A stretch of 64,000 nucleotides of DNA, taken from positions 172,530-236,529 of the forward strand of contig JANQSF010000079.1 in assembly GCA_028284155.1 (NCBI GenBank), given 5' to 3'. Origin of the DNA: Phycisphaeraceae bacterium (GTDB lineage Bacteria; Planctomycetota; Phycisphaerae; Phycisphaerales; Phycisphaeraceae). Made by a program: the position numbers and the translations under genes. This document shows positions 50,325-64,000 of this stretch, in pieces; position 1 is the stretch's first letter, and the number at the start of each line of letters is the position of its first letter. Under the pieces are notes generated by a model. The model had not been told where the DNA came from. It saw only the letters and a program-made list of their open reading frames with translations, and searched no databases.

Positions 50325-51314
50325 CTATTCCGGCTTCACGTTTCCCACGACCTCGGCCGACGGCGTTTCGCCCTTCATCGCACTGATCATTGCCAGCGCC
50401 GAGTTGTGGCCGATCTTGCAGTAGGACGTCGCGTTGTTGTACCAATGCGAGATCTGCTTGTTGACCCTTGCGCCGCGGAAGCGGACGGTGTCGATGGCGT
50501 AGCAGTTGTCGATCTTGCTGGCCGCCCGGAGCTGCGGCTGGACGACGTTAGTGCCCTTCCCGCCCATCCCGCTGGTCGCCACAATGAAAGGCAGGCTCTT
50601 GACGCCCAAATCCTTGCGGACATCGGCCACAAAGTGGATGAGGTTGCTTTCGTACTCAGCGGTGAATGCGGGCTTGGTTGCGTCGTTCCAGCCCTGGTGC
50701 CAGAAGAAGCCGGCGATCTCAAAGCCCTGACCCTTGTATTGGGGGTAGTACTTCTTGAGGTTCGAGGTGACATCCTTAACGATTTCGAGCATTTCGCGGT
50801 AGCGGTTGCCGGTGTACTCGACCGGGAACTCGGGGTCGGGGTTGGGCCCGGCGCTTGGCGAACGCCACGGGCCCGCGATCGCCTGGCCACCCCAAGCGCA
50901 CTTGATCAACAGAACCTGCTCATTGAAGTGTTGACCGACGACGTGACCGAAAGCGAGCTCCGGTCCGATTTTCGGGCCAAAACGTCGTGCGTTGGCGCCG
51001 TAACCAACTTTCAGGTTACTGACGCGGTTGCCGTCGCGCTCGAAGTACCAGACATCCTTGCGTTCGACCCAATTGCCAGCTTCGTCTTTGAGGTACTTAA
51101 AGTCCTTCTTCGCGGCGTGGACGAGGTCCTCGTCTTTGCCGGCGTCGATGATGCCGTAACCCTGCATGTTTGACTGGCCGGCGAGGATGAAAACCTTAAG
51201 CGGCTTAGATTGATCGCCGAGCTTGCCGGGGTCTGCCGCGGCGCTCGTAGCGAACAGGGCGGCCACTACCGAGAGTGAGAACAGCGTTTTCAAGACAGTG
51301 TTCCTTCTGTTCAT
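50325..51314 (-). CDS. SASA-type (sialate O-acetylesterase-like) carbohydrate esterase
   Basis: A 329-residue exported protein starting at ATG 51314 with signal peptide LFSLSVVAALFATSAAA; the open frame runs 66 codons further upstream without a leader. The signature is VFILAGQSNMQGYG, then RFGPKIGPELAFG, LLIKCAWGGQAI and IAGFFWHQGWNDAT. These blocks align closely with the esterase at 41635-42855, so the two are paralogues; this one is shorter and lacks the helical insert. Predicted role: deacetylation of polysaccharides outside the cytoplasm. The sulfatase follows after 25 bp on the same strand. A candidate promoter lies about 100 bp upstream. Confidence 0.87.
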   Translation of the reverse strand: MNRRNTVLKTLFSLSVVAALFATSAAADPGKLGDQSKPLKVFILAGQSNMQGYGIIDAGKDEDLVHAAKKDFKYLKDEAGNWVERKDVWYFERDGNRVSNLKVGYGANARRFGPKIGPELAFGHVVGQHFNEQVLLIKCAWGGQAIAGPWRSPSAGPNPDPEFPVEYTGNRYREMLEIVKDVTSNLKKYYPQYKGQGFEIAGFFWHQGWNDATKPAFTAEYESNLIHFVADVRKDLGVKSLPFIVATSGMGGKGTNVVQPQLRAASKIDNCYAIDTVRFRGARVNKQISHWYNNATSYCKIGHNSALAMISAMKGETPSAEVVGNVKPE

Positions 51315-51414
51315 GCAGTTGCGTCCCGCAGAATGCCATGGCGTCAAAGCGAGAGCGTAAGTGATCTGGGCCCATGACGCCACCTGATCAGCCAGTAAGG
51401 CATCGTGGTTGAAG

Positions 51415-51443
51415 AATATACGATTGGCGCTGGCTGGTTTCAG
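51415..51443 (-). promoter_or_regulatory. Candidate sigma-70-like promoter for the SASA-sulfatase pair
   Basis: On the minus strand CTGAAA (51443-51438, 4 of 6 to TTGACA), a 17-bp spacer, and TATATT (51420-51415, 5 of 6 to TATAAT), about 100 bp before ATG 51314. Consensus reading only. Confidence 0.35.
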
Positions 51444-51671
51444 GCAGCCCCTTCTTCGGCACAGCAGGCCTAGCCGATCGTTCGATACAAGTTGTCGCGC
51501 GATGTTGACCATGCGCGAACTGCTTTTCTGCGGCTTTCTGTGTCACCCAATCCTCCCGAAATCGTACTCCCATTGTCTCTTGCCACGGCGGACGATGACA
51601 AACTCTTGGGGAAGCATCTCATAGGTGCTCTACGATCACCGAGATGTTCCTCATGAACTTGAGAACGATTC

Positions 51672-51699
51672 TTGACAGATTCGATTCTGGTAGTCTAAG
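51672..51699 (+). promoter_or_regulatory. Candidate sigma-70-like promoter for the WD40 kinase
   Basis: A perfect TTGACA (51672-51677), a 16-bp spacer and TCTAAG (51694-51699, 4 of 6), about 210 bp before ATG 51910. The long leader leaves room for regulation. Consensus reading only. Confidence 0.4.
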
Positions 51700-51909
51700 T
51701 GTGGGACCAGCTTTGGAGAACTACTGATCCGATTCTCTCAGTCCATGACAACGCTCCTGTAAGTGGCACCCGCTGCCGGAGATGGGCTCGCAACCGGCTA
51801 CGGGAGTCGAGACCGGTCGATTCCGGATTGCTCCGCTTGATCCCATCTGTTCATTGCCACCCATGGGGTCATCCAAGAAGCGCGGCTTGTTGGGGAAAAC
51901 GACAGTCCA

Positions 51910-54900
51910 ATGACAGTCGATGCAAAAACACTCGCTGATCGGATTGAGTCGAGCGGAATCCTCTCTCGGGCAGAGATGGACCGTGCCTTGGACGGCTTGC
52001 GTGACGATGCGCTGGAAACTCAAGCGTCAGAAGTGGCGGAGCAGTTGGTGCGCGAAACCCAGCTCACTCAGTTTCAGGCTGATTCGTTCATGTCCGCATC
52101 CCCGAGCCCGTTGGTTTACGGCGATTACATCCTGCAGGAGCAAATAGGTCGTGGTGGCATGGGTGTCGTGTACAAGGCGCGGCATCGGCACTTGCAACGA
52201 ATTGTCGCGCTCAAACTGGTCTCTCCGATGTTGGTCGATGCGCCCCGGGCCGTCGAACGGTTTCAACGAGAGATCCAAGCGGCGGGCAAGCTGGTGCACC
52301 CCAATATCGTCACGGCCTACGACGCCTCGGAGGCACATGGCCAGTTGTATCTGGTAATGGAGTATGTTGCCGGCCGCAATTTGAACGAGTACCTCAAGGA
52401 ATCGGGCCCGGTTTCAGAGAAAGATGCGATCGGGCTGATCATACAAGCGGCTCGCGGACTGGCGTTTGCGCATAGCCAGGGGATCGTCCATCGGGATGTC
52501 AAGCCAAGCAACATGCTGGTTGACGAGTCCGGCGTGTTGAAGCTGTTGGACCTTGGATTAGCGCATCTGGAGCGTGATGCCCTCACGGGCGACACGTCGA
52601 TCACGCAGTCGTCTGGTTTTCTGGGCACAGCGCCTTATGTATCGCCCGAACAGGCCGTGAGCCCGCGCGACGCGGGAGCCCGCAGTGACATATACAGCCT
52701 GGGTTGCACGCTATACCAATTGATTACTCGACGGCTGCCGTTTGAGGGCGACTCCTCTGTCGCGATCCTCTTGGCGAAACGCGACCACCCTCCGCCACAT
52801 CTCAAGGACGCGTGCCCCGACGTGTCGACGGAGTTGGACGAACTCTGTTATCGCATGATGGCGATCGAACCCACCGATCGGCCATCCACCATGGAGGAGG
52901 TCATCGATGGTCTAGAGGGCTGCCTCAGCGCCCTGGACCAGGACAACAACAGTGCGGATGATGCACCTCGATCGTTCGAGAGTTCCGAACGCCATCCGTA
53001 TGGCGAACAGGTTTCACGCCGAAATCGGAATCTGACGTACCTGGTTGTGACACTCCTGGCTTTGTTCAGCAGTGCCATCGCGGTGGTCTACTTTGCTATT
53101 CGCGAAACGGACACCGACCCGCGCCCCGCCTTGGCGGAGCGTGAACGCGAAACAAGCGACCGTGCTCCTGTGACGAACGGCCGCAACTCCAAGGCGGACG
53201 ACGATCCTCAGACTTCAACAACATCGCTCCCCCCCGTTGAACCCAAACAACGTCTTCGTCTGGCAACCTTCACCCCGCCAAGCAACAAGGTGCACGCTGT
53301 TGCGCTCTCATCACAAGGGGTGTTGGCGCTCGCCGACTGGGATGGCTATATCCGCCTCCTCGATGCCAAGACGATGAGCCCGACAAATCATGTCCTGGCG
53401 CACCCCGGTGGTGCGATGGCATTGGACTTCAGCGACGACGGACGCTGGCTGGCCAGTGGCGGGAAGGACAAGCTTGCGCACATCTGGGATGTATCGACGC
53501 TGACGAAGGTCAAGACGTTCCGCGGTCACGAACATGTCTTGCTCAACCTCGACCTGTCCTCCGACAAGAAGACGCTGGTGACGGGAAGCGTCGATAAGAC
53601 CGGCCGTCTGTGGGATGTTGAGACGCAGTCCGAGCGATCACGATTTGAGGACGCAAACGACTGGATCCGGTGGGTCCGATTCTACCCAGAAGAAGACGCT
53701 GTCATCTGGGCCAGCGACAAGTCGGTCAAGATTTGGGACATCAAGTCAAAGCGCGTCATCAATGAACTCAAAGGACACACGCAGCCTTGTTGGCAGTTCG
53801 CGTTTGACCCTGCCAGCCGCACCGTTGTTACGATCGGGTTTGACCGTACGATGCGCCTTTTCGACTTGAATCAGGGCGGAAGTGAGCGGTTGATTGAGAA
53901 CGCCCACGCAACGGCACCGTTCAGTGTGGCCGTGTCGGCCGACGGCCGGTTGCTGGCAACAGGCGCGGAACGCGAGATACACATTTGGAATACCAAAGAC
54001 GGTTCGCGACTGGCCCGGCTGATGGGACATGGAAACACGGTGTGGGGATTGGTCTTTTCAGAAGACGGCAAACGGCTTTACTCCTGCAGCGACGACTATA
54101 CCGCCATGTCGTGGGACGTGGATCTCGCGATCGCATCGGGGGGGAACCCACAGACGCTACCGATTCGTTATGTCAGCGCCATGAAGGGGCCACGGATGTA
54201 TGGCCAAATGGCGCTCGCTAAAGACGGGAATCGACTGTTTGTGCCAGGCGCGACCGAAGGGGTTGAGGTCTTTGACCTCAACACGAACAAGAAGATGGGG
54301 GCATTGCCGCACAAAGGGGCGGTTGCCGGTGTGGCGGTGACGACCGACGGTAAGACGATCGCATCTGCCGGATTCCAAGACCGGCATGTTCGGCTGTGGA
54401 ATGCGGACACATTGGCACCCAACACGTCGTATCATGCCGCCGCAGGTGTGACGGGCGTTGCCTATGCGCCAAAGGGTGACCTGCTGGCGGCCGGGCTTGA
54501 GAACGGCAAGGTCATTGTCTGGGATGTCAAGGGCGGTGACCGAAAGTGGACCATCCAGGCGGACAACGACCGTGTATGGACGGTCGCGTTCTCGCCGGAT
54601 GGCAGTGAAATGGCGATCGGCACGCGATCTGGTGCGATCAAGTTGTTTGATGTCGAGACGGGAAAACTCACCAAGTCGTTGATGGGGCATGCCAGTCGTG
54701 TCTGGAATGTGACGTATTCGCGAGACGGCGCCTACCTCGCCTCCGCTACCGAAGGCGGACTGGTGGGACTATGGGATACCGAATCGGATAGTCCTGTCGC
54801 CCTGCTTGACGGACACTGTGGCAAGCGAGTTCGCCAAGTTACCTTTTCACACGACGGTCGGTTGTTGCTCTCTGCGGGATTTGACCAGACCGCTCTGGTT

Positions 54901-55059
54901 TGGGATGTCGCTACGCGAAAAGTCGTTGCGACCTTGGCTAAGCACACCGGCCAGATCGAGAGCGTGGTGATCTCCGATGACGGGCGGCGCGTCATCATCG
55001 GTTCGGCCGACAGAACGCTGAGTGTGTGGGAGCGAGAGTCTCCAGGAGCGTCCGATTGA
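51910..55059 (+). CDS. Transmembrane Ser/Thr protein kinase with WD40 propeller
   Basis: A 1049-residue receptor-type kinase. Residues 1-70 are a helical planctomycete-type N-terminal module. The Hanks kinase domain spans about 72-340: GRGGMGVV loop from Gly80, Lys102 in VALKLV, HRDVKPSN with Asp196, DLG (214-216) instead of DFG, and a SPEQA segment in the APE position. One membrane helix lies at about 375-398 (VVTLLALFSSAIAVVYFAI), and the rest is a WD40 propeller at about 450-1047 with repeated 'W.....L.LLDA/WDV' ends (for example HIWDVSTL, RLWDVETQ, LVWDVATR). The propeller would lie on the far side of the membrane from the kinase and sense or bind a partner. The catalytic residues are intact, so activity is expected. 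Its first 220 residues align without gaps to the kinase at 57357. Confidence 0.92.
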   Translation: MTVDAKTLADRIESSGILSRAEMDRALDGLRDDALETQASEVAEQLVRETQLTQFQADSFMSASPSPLVYGDYILQEQIGRGGMGVVYKARHRHLQRIVALKLVSPMLVDAPRAVERFQREIQAAGKLVHPNIVTAYDASEAHGQLYLVMEYVAGRNLNEYLKESGPVSEKDAIGLIIQAARGLAFAHSQGIVHRDVKPSNMLVDESGVLKLLDLGLAHLERDALTGDTSITQSSGFLGTAPYVSPEQAVSPRDAGARSDIYSLGCTLYQLITRRLPFEGDSSVAILLAKRDHPPPHLKDACPDVSTELDELCYRMMAIEPTDRPSTMEEVIDGLEGCLSALDQDNNSADDAPRSFESSERHPYGEQVSRRNRNLTYLVVTLLALFSSAIAVVYFAIRETDTDPRPALAERERETSDRAPVTNGRNSKADDDPQTSTTSLPPVEPKQRLRLATFTPPSNKVHAVALSSQGVLALADWDGYIRLLDAKTMSPTNHVLAHPGGAMALDFSDDGRWLASGGKDKLAHIWDVSTLTKVKTFRGHEHVLLNLDLSSDKKTLVTGSVDKTGRLWDVETQSERSRFEDANDWIRWVRFYPEEDAVIWASDKSVKIWDIKSKRVINELKGHTQPCWQFAFDPASRTVVTIGFDRTMRLFDLNQGGSERLIENAHATAPFSVAVSADGRLLATGAEREIHIWNTKDGSRLARLMGHGNTVWGLVFSEDGKRLYSCSDDYTAMSWDVDLAIASGGNPQTLPIRYVSAMKGPRMYGQMALAKDGNRLFVPGATEGVEVFDLNTNKKMGALPHKGAVAGVAVTTDGKTIASAGFQDRHVRLWNADTLAPNTSYHAAAGVTGVAYAPKGDLLAAGLENGKVIVWDVKGGDRKWTIQADNDRVWTVAFSPDGSEMAIGTRSGAIKLFDVETGKLTKSLMGHASRVWNVTYSRDGAYLASATEGGLVGLWDTESDSPVALLDGHCGKRVRQVTFSHDGRLLLSAGFDQTALVWDVATRKVVATLAKHTGQIESVVISDDGRRVIIGSADRTLSVWERESPGASD

Positions 55060-55220
55060 CAGCCGTTCAAGTTAGAGGCTGATGCACCACCCGCATTTCC
55101 TCAACAGCCGCCGACGCGGTGATCAAACACTCGTCGGTGCGTTGATCACACGCGCTGCCTTGCAAACACCGTTCATCCAAATGGCTCTCGCGAGCATGCC
55201 GTGCGTTTACTTGAAGTGCA
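55060..55220. other. Convergent intergenic region
   Basis: A 160-bp gap between the kinase stop and the stop of the hypothetical gene on the minus strand. No clear terminator was found. Confidence 0.35.
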
Positions 55221-55718
55221 TCACAAGGCTGACGCCCGTCGAATCAAAACGACCATGTCCGCGCCTAGCCAAGTCTGCGCGAGACACCAATCGAATCCTT
55301 TCTGAATCGATTGCCTGTCAAGCGATGTAAGTGGCTCGTCGTGTCGGATCATACTGACCGCGATCAGAGCAAAGTAGATGGATCTTGCCACTTCGCCGGG
55401 GATCGGGCTGTCCTCCGACCTTGCCAACTTCTTCATCACCAAGCGGACCGCAATCAAGAGGTCCTTCGGCGGATGATCGTGCGACAGCATCTCCGCCAGG
55501 GTCTCGATGCGCGGTTTGCACACTTCTTTGGCGCGATCGAGTTGCTCCAAGAGCGCGGGATCGACCACCCCGCCGTCGAACGAAAGCGGCGCGCCGAGTT
55601 GATGTTCGAGGATCGGACCGAAGTCCGTTTCTTCCCACGGCATATCCCACTTCGGGCTCAGGTCCATTAGCCGCGAGATCGCGGTCAGGTCGTGCGCGGC
55701 ACTTGATCGTTCAGACAT
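55221..55718 (-). CDS. Hypothetical protein downstream of an ECF-like sigma factor
   Basis: A 165-residue soluble, mostly helical protein that I do not recognise. It has no signal peptide, membrane segment or metal-binding motif. Visible features are a WDMPWEETDFGPIL segment near the N-terminus and a helical core (LAEMLSHDHPPKDLLIAVRL). It begins 33 bp after the sigma factor stop on the same strand, so both are probably co-transcribed; a regulatory role (for example binding the sigma factor or the kinases) is only a guess from position. Codon usage looks like its neighbours and no overlapping gene competes strongly, which supports it as real. Confidence 0.6.
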   Translation of the reverse strand: MSERSSAAHDLTAISRLMDLSPKWDMPWEETDFGPILEHQLGAPLSFDGGVVDPALLEQLDRAKEVCKPRIETLAEMLSHDHPPKDLLIAVRLVMKKLARSEDSPIPGEVARSIYFALIAVSMIRHDEPLTSLDRQSIQKGFDWCLAQTWLGADMVVLIRRASAL

Positions 55719-55751
55719 CGGCCTTATTCCATGTCGGCAAGTATTCGGGAA

Positions 55752-56507
55752 TCACCGCGACGTCGCGGCGGCGACCAGGGCGCGCTGCAGATCGGCGATC
55801 TCCCGCTCGATCTCTTCATCGCGATCAACGTACCCGGCGACCGTCTGGCGTAGTCGCCGCGTGAACATGCGCTTGGCCGTGACAAGCGCATTCGACGCCT
55901 TGGCCGGTGACTCGAATCCAAACCGATTAATGACCTGCTCGTACGAAGGGGCTTGTTCGCCTCGCAGCATAGGCCCGGCGATGCGGCAATCAAACAATCC
56001 CCAGACGTCTTCCATCGACCGCCGCGCACACTCTGCCTTCATCGACTCAAGCGTTTGCGCCAATACCGCCTGCGCCCACTCGCGATCGAACACATCGACC
56101 GTTTCGCCGGCCGAGGCGTGATCGTTCGCCGCATTTTCATCGAGGGAAACGACGTTGTGTGACCCCTGCCGCCTCGCGCGCATGTCATGACGGATTTGGC
56201 TGACGACATAATGATCCAACGCCGTCAACAGCAATGATCGAAACCGTCCCCGGCTCTGATCCGCCTGCTCGACGAGACGTTTTTCCAGGACGCGATCGGC
56301 GATGAAACCCTGCACCCAATCCTCCGCCTGTTCCTGCGCGACCCGCCGTCGTTTCATGAGGTAGTTGCGCAGGGCGGGCAGGTAACGGGTCAGCAACTCT
56401 CCCAGACTCGATTGCGCTCCGTCATCCGACTCGAGTCGGATCCGGTCGATCAACGACCAGCGCGTCGCGGGAAAGGACTGACGTGGTTGTGGCGACGGAT
56501 CCTGCAT
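55752..56507 (-). CDS. ECF-like RNA polymerase sigma factor
   Basis: A 251-residue sigma-70-family protein of the extracytoplasmic-function-like type expanded in planctomycetes. The N-terminus carries SFPATRWSLIDRI, the family opening; region 2 follows as LGELLTRYLPALRNYL with AEDWVQGFIADRVLEKRLVEQAD, and a RGRFRSLLLTALDHYVV segment. The C-terminal part (about 150-235) corresponds to the linker and a region-4-like helix-turn-helix (YEQVINRFGFESPAKASNAL), ending in basic helices. ATG 56507 is preferred over the longer frame to 56597 because the extra residues have no family character. It lies between two receptor kinases; phosphorylation control of such sigma factors by adjacent kinases is known in other bacteria, and is an inference here. 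The start is preceded by GGTGG. Confidence 0.85.
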   Translation of the reverse strand: MQDPSPQPRQSFPATRWSLIDRIRLESDDGAQSSLGELLTRYLPALRNYLMKRRRVAQEQAEDWVQGFIADRVLEKRLVEQADQSRGRFRSLLLTALDHYVVSQIRHDMRARRQGSHNVVSLDENAANDHASAGETVDVFDREWAQAVLAQTLESMKAECARRSMEDVWGLFDCRIAGPMLRGEQAPSYEQVINRFGFESPAKASNALVTAKRMFTRRLRQTVAGYVDRDEEIEREIADLQRALVAAATSR

Positions 56508-56677
56508 GGGCCACCAATGATGACACGTATGATCCGGAACGTCCAGAATGGCTCTCAGTCTCTGAGCAACGCCCGCCAGTGGAAAGCCCGCCACCATGAG
56601 GGGCGGGCTTTGTCGTCAATCGGTCTGCAAAACGCGCGTCGGGCAGTTGCTTGACACAGAACCGTGACGTGAATGGG

Positions 56678-57058
56678 TTAACGCCTTACTTCAAACCTGC
56701 GGGCGGGCGTCCACGGACTGATGGGCCGAGGACCGCTGGGGCGGACGACCACCGTGCGGTAACGCGCTTGATACGTACCAGGCTTCAGGCGACCCAGGGT
56801 CACCTGGCGTTTCTTAGTCAGCATCCGACGGACGTGGCGGCCACGTCGGCCCTCGACCCGAACCTCGACTTTCAATTGATAACGGAACCGAGGGTTGGTA
56901 TGACGCTGCGCGGCAATCTCCGGACTGCCATGGTCGATCAACGACTCGGGCGACGGAACGGGTACGGTCGCGCTGCCCGCGAAGGCCTCGACGGCAAAGC
57001 CGGAGGTCAGGGCGACGGCCAGAACAGGCAACAGGCGAGCGATTCGTCGATTCAACAT
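56678..57058 (-). CDS. Small secreted protein with Fn3-like C-terminal half
   Basis: A 126-residue exported protein. ATG 57058 follows AGGAG with 7 nt spacing and gives signal peptide LLPVLAVALTSGFAVEAFA; the frame extends 14 codons further upstream without a leader. The mature part is basic. Its C-terminal half (RYQLKVEVRV, then TLGRLKPGTYQARYRTVV and SPWTPARRFEV) has the strand pattern of a fibronectin type III domain, with a 'LKPGTYQ.RYR' strand-E/F turn. Its role is unknown; a surface or periplasmic binding function is possible. It is divergent from the large kinase at 57357 (298-bp shared region). Confidence 0.7.
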   Translation of the reverse strand: MLNRRIARLLPVLAVALTSGFAVEAFAGSATVPVPSPESLIDHGSPEIAAQRHTNPRFRYQLKVEVRVEGRRGRHVRRMLTKKRQVTLGRLKPGTYQARYRTVVVRPSGPRPISPWTPARRFEVRR

Positions 57059-57065
57059 GCGAGGG

Positions 57066-57070
57066 CTCCT
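57066..57070 (-). promoter_or_regulatory. Ribosome binding site deciding the start of the secreted Fn3-like protein
   Basis: AGGAG on the minus strand, 7 nt before ATG 57058. It lies inside the codons of the longer frame that starts at 57100, supporting the shorter protein. Confidence 0.6.
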
Positions 57071-57356
57071 TGGCGAGACTTCCGAAGGCTGTTGGGTCAC
57101 TTCTTTGCAACCCTGTCATCCCTCATTCCGCCAAGCATTGGCCGACCTTGCGCGCCGATCGTAAAAAGTGGGCAGAAACATCTCTCCGTCGGCGCAACAC
57201 ACGCACAAGTCGTTCCAATAGCATCGCTTACAATCTGTGGTTTTGTTGCCATCCCTGTGGTATAAGAGATGAATCCGGCCCATGGCTCGGCCAGAAGCCG
57301 GCTTTGGGATGGGCGGACGCCGGACAACGGCCTGACTGACGGGGCTCCACACTGAA

Positions 57357-63365
<6,009 letters not shown>

Positions 63366-63979
63366 TGGCAATGCTGAGGTGTAGTGGCCCAGCGTCTAGT
63401 GAGGCTCCGTTTTAGGCGTTTGAAGTGCGCTGGTCGGCGCACGGAACTCGACGTCTCTGTCGCACACCGGATTGCGGCTCACAATGCCAAGACCGGTTCG
63501 TGTCAGCCTCCGAAGGTCCTGACGTTGTCAGGTCAATCACCGAACGACGCATGGGGGCGTGCTGAATCTCCGGCACCGATTCCAACCTGACAAACCGAAC
63601 TTTGCGAGGTGGATTTTGCTGTGAATAGATGATCACTACGAGGCAATCCACATCTACCGATTGTCTCGCTACACATCGCCAGAAGAGAGGCCGCCTGAGA
63701 ATGACACGACAATCTGAAAGTCCAGACGGTTGGCGCGGTTGATCCGCGCCGGCACGAGTATCCGCTTCGGATTAACCGCCGAGTTCACCTGTCTATGAGC
63801 TTCAAGAACTGCTAGGCCGATCCAAGAAAAGCCTCCTGAACTAGGCGAGATTAGGCGCGACCGAAGAATTCAGCCTACCTCCGGAATTGCCCGCGTCACT
63901 GACTAAGAAACTATCTCAAAACCCAGTATCTGACCGATGAACCATCCGTTGTCCAAACCGATTGACGAAGGAGCCACGG
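63366..63979. other. Intergenic region at the right edge
   Basis: About 610 bp with no supported gene. It contains short open frames without motifs. The last 50 bp lead into a strong ribosome binding site and a new start codon at 63980, so the stretch may be partly the 5' flank of a mobile element. Confidence 0.4.
63967..63973 (+). promoter_or_regulatory. Strong ribosome binding site at the right edge
   Basis: GAAGGAG with 6 nt to ATG 63980, close to the ideal sequence and spacing. It supports a real gene running off the window. Confidence 0.6.
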
Positions 63980-64000
63980 ATGGCGCGTCGCAAACGGAAG
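63980..64000 (+). CDS. Start of a CDS truncated by the window edge, possibly a transposase orfA
   Basis: ATG 63980 opens MARRKRK behind a strong ribosome binding site (GAAGGAG, 6 nt spacing). Only seven codons are visible. A basic MARRKRK-type opening is common for IS3-family orfA transposase subunits and for some ribosomal or DNA-binding proteins, so identity is a guess. Confidence 0.45.

Larger units (their letters stand above)
51315..51909. other. Divergent intergenic region, SASA esterase and kinase
   Basis: A 595-bp region with candidate promoters on both strands, listed separately. No coding frame is supported; the longer frames are extensions of the esterase frame or lack motifs. Confidence 0.5.

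Overview
The window reads as a chromosomal segment of a GC-rich planctomycete (Planctomycetota). The evidence is the density of families typical of that phylum: DUF1501, DUF1552 and DUF1592/DUF1588 (PSD-type) proteins, very large secreted PVC-type dehydrogenase/haem-c proteins, exported Gfo/Idh/MocA proteins with twin-arginine leaders, sulfatases, SASA esterases, and Ser/Thr kinases fused to sensor propellers. No tRNA, rRNA, CRISPR array or phage module was seen.

Layout. 1-6.8 kb: tail of a DUF1501 protein, a 1210-residue SGNH/dehydrogenase/F5-8C/cytochrome c fusion, and a Gfo/Idh/MocA oxidoreductase. 6.89-6.98 kb: a perfect 30-bp inverted repeat between convergent genes. 7.0-11.1 kb (minus): a PSD-type cytochrome followed by a DUF1552 protein. 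11.5-16.4 kb (plus): ThuA-like protein, five-CXXCH cytochrome and a propeller dehydrogenase-like protein, read as one operon.

16.6-28.8 kb (plus) is the highlight: a compact biosynthetic operon of methyltransferase, sulfotransferase, GNAT-like protein, a 2939-residue PUFA/heterocyst-glycolipid-like megasynthase, and an 85-residue ACP that overlaps it by ATGA. The synthase reads TIM barrel-TIM barrel (PfaD/NPD-like)-KS-AT-ACP-ACP*-KR-DH-PPTase. The second carrier domain has His where the phosphopantetheine Ser should be. A PaaK-like adenylate-forming ligase converges on the operon from the other side (28.9-30.3 kb). No thioesterase is visible. My inference is a reduced acyl or polyketide chain that may be activated, sulfated, methylated and acylated by the neighbours.

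30.5-51.3 kb looks like secreted catabolism and surface functions: another PVC-type dehydrogenase/cytochrome, a 1425-residue PQQ-type propeller with an inserted methyltransferase-like fold and a C-terminal malectin-like domain, a pectate lyase, a ThuA-like protein, two SASA esterases each beside a sulfatase (one sulfatase fused to a lactonase-like propeller), and between them a YqiJ-like/flotillin (YqiK-like) membrane pair. Pectate lyase, esterases and sulfatases together suggest use of an acetylated, sulfated polysaccharide.

51.9-63.4 kb is a signalling block: two paralogous transmembrane Ser/Thr kinases (one with a WD40 propeller, one with FGE-like/PD40/FGE-like/TPR sensors) flanking an ECF-like sigma factor, a hypothetical protein and a small secreted Fn3-like protein. 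The last bases start a new reading frame (MARRKRK...) behind a strong ribosome binding site.

All family calls come from reading motifs in the translated sequence; no database search was run.
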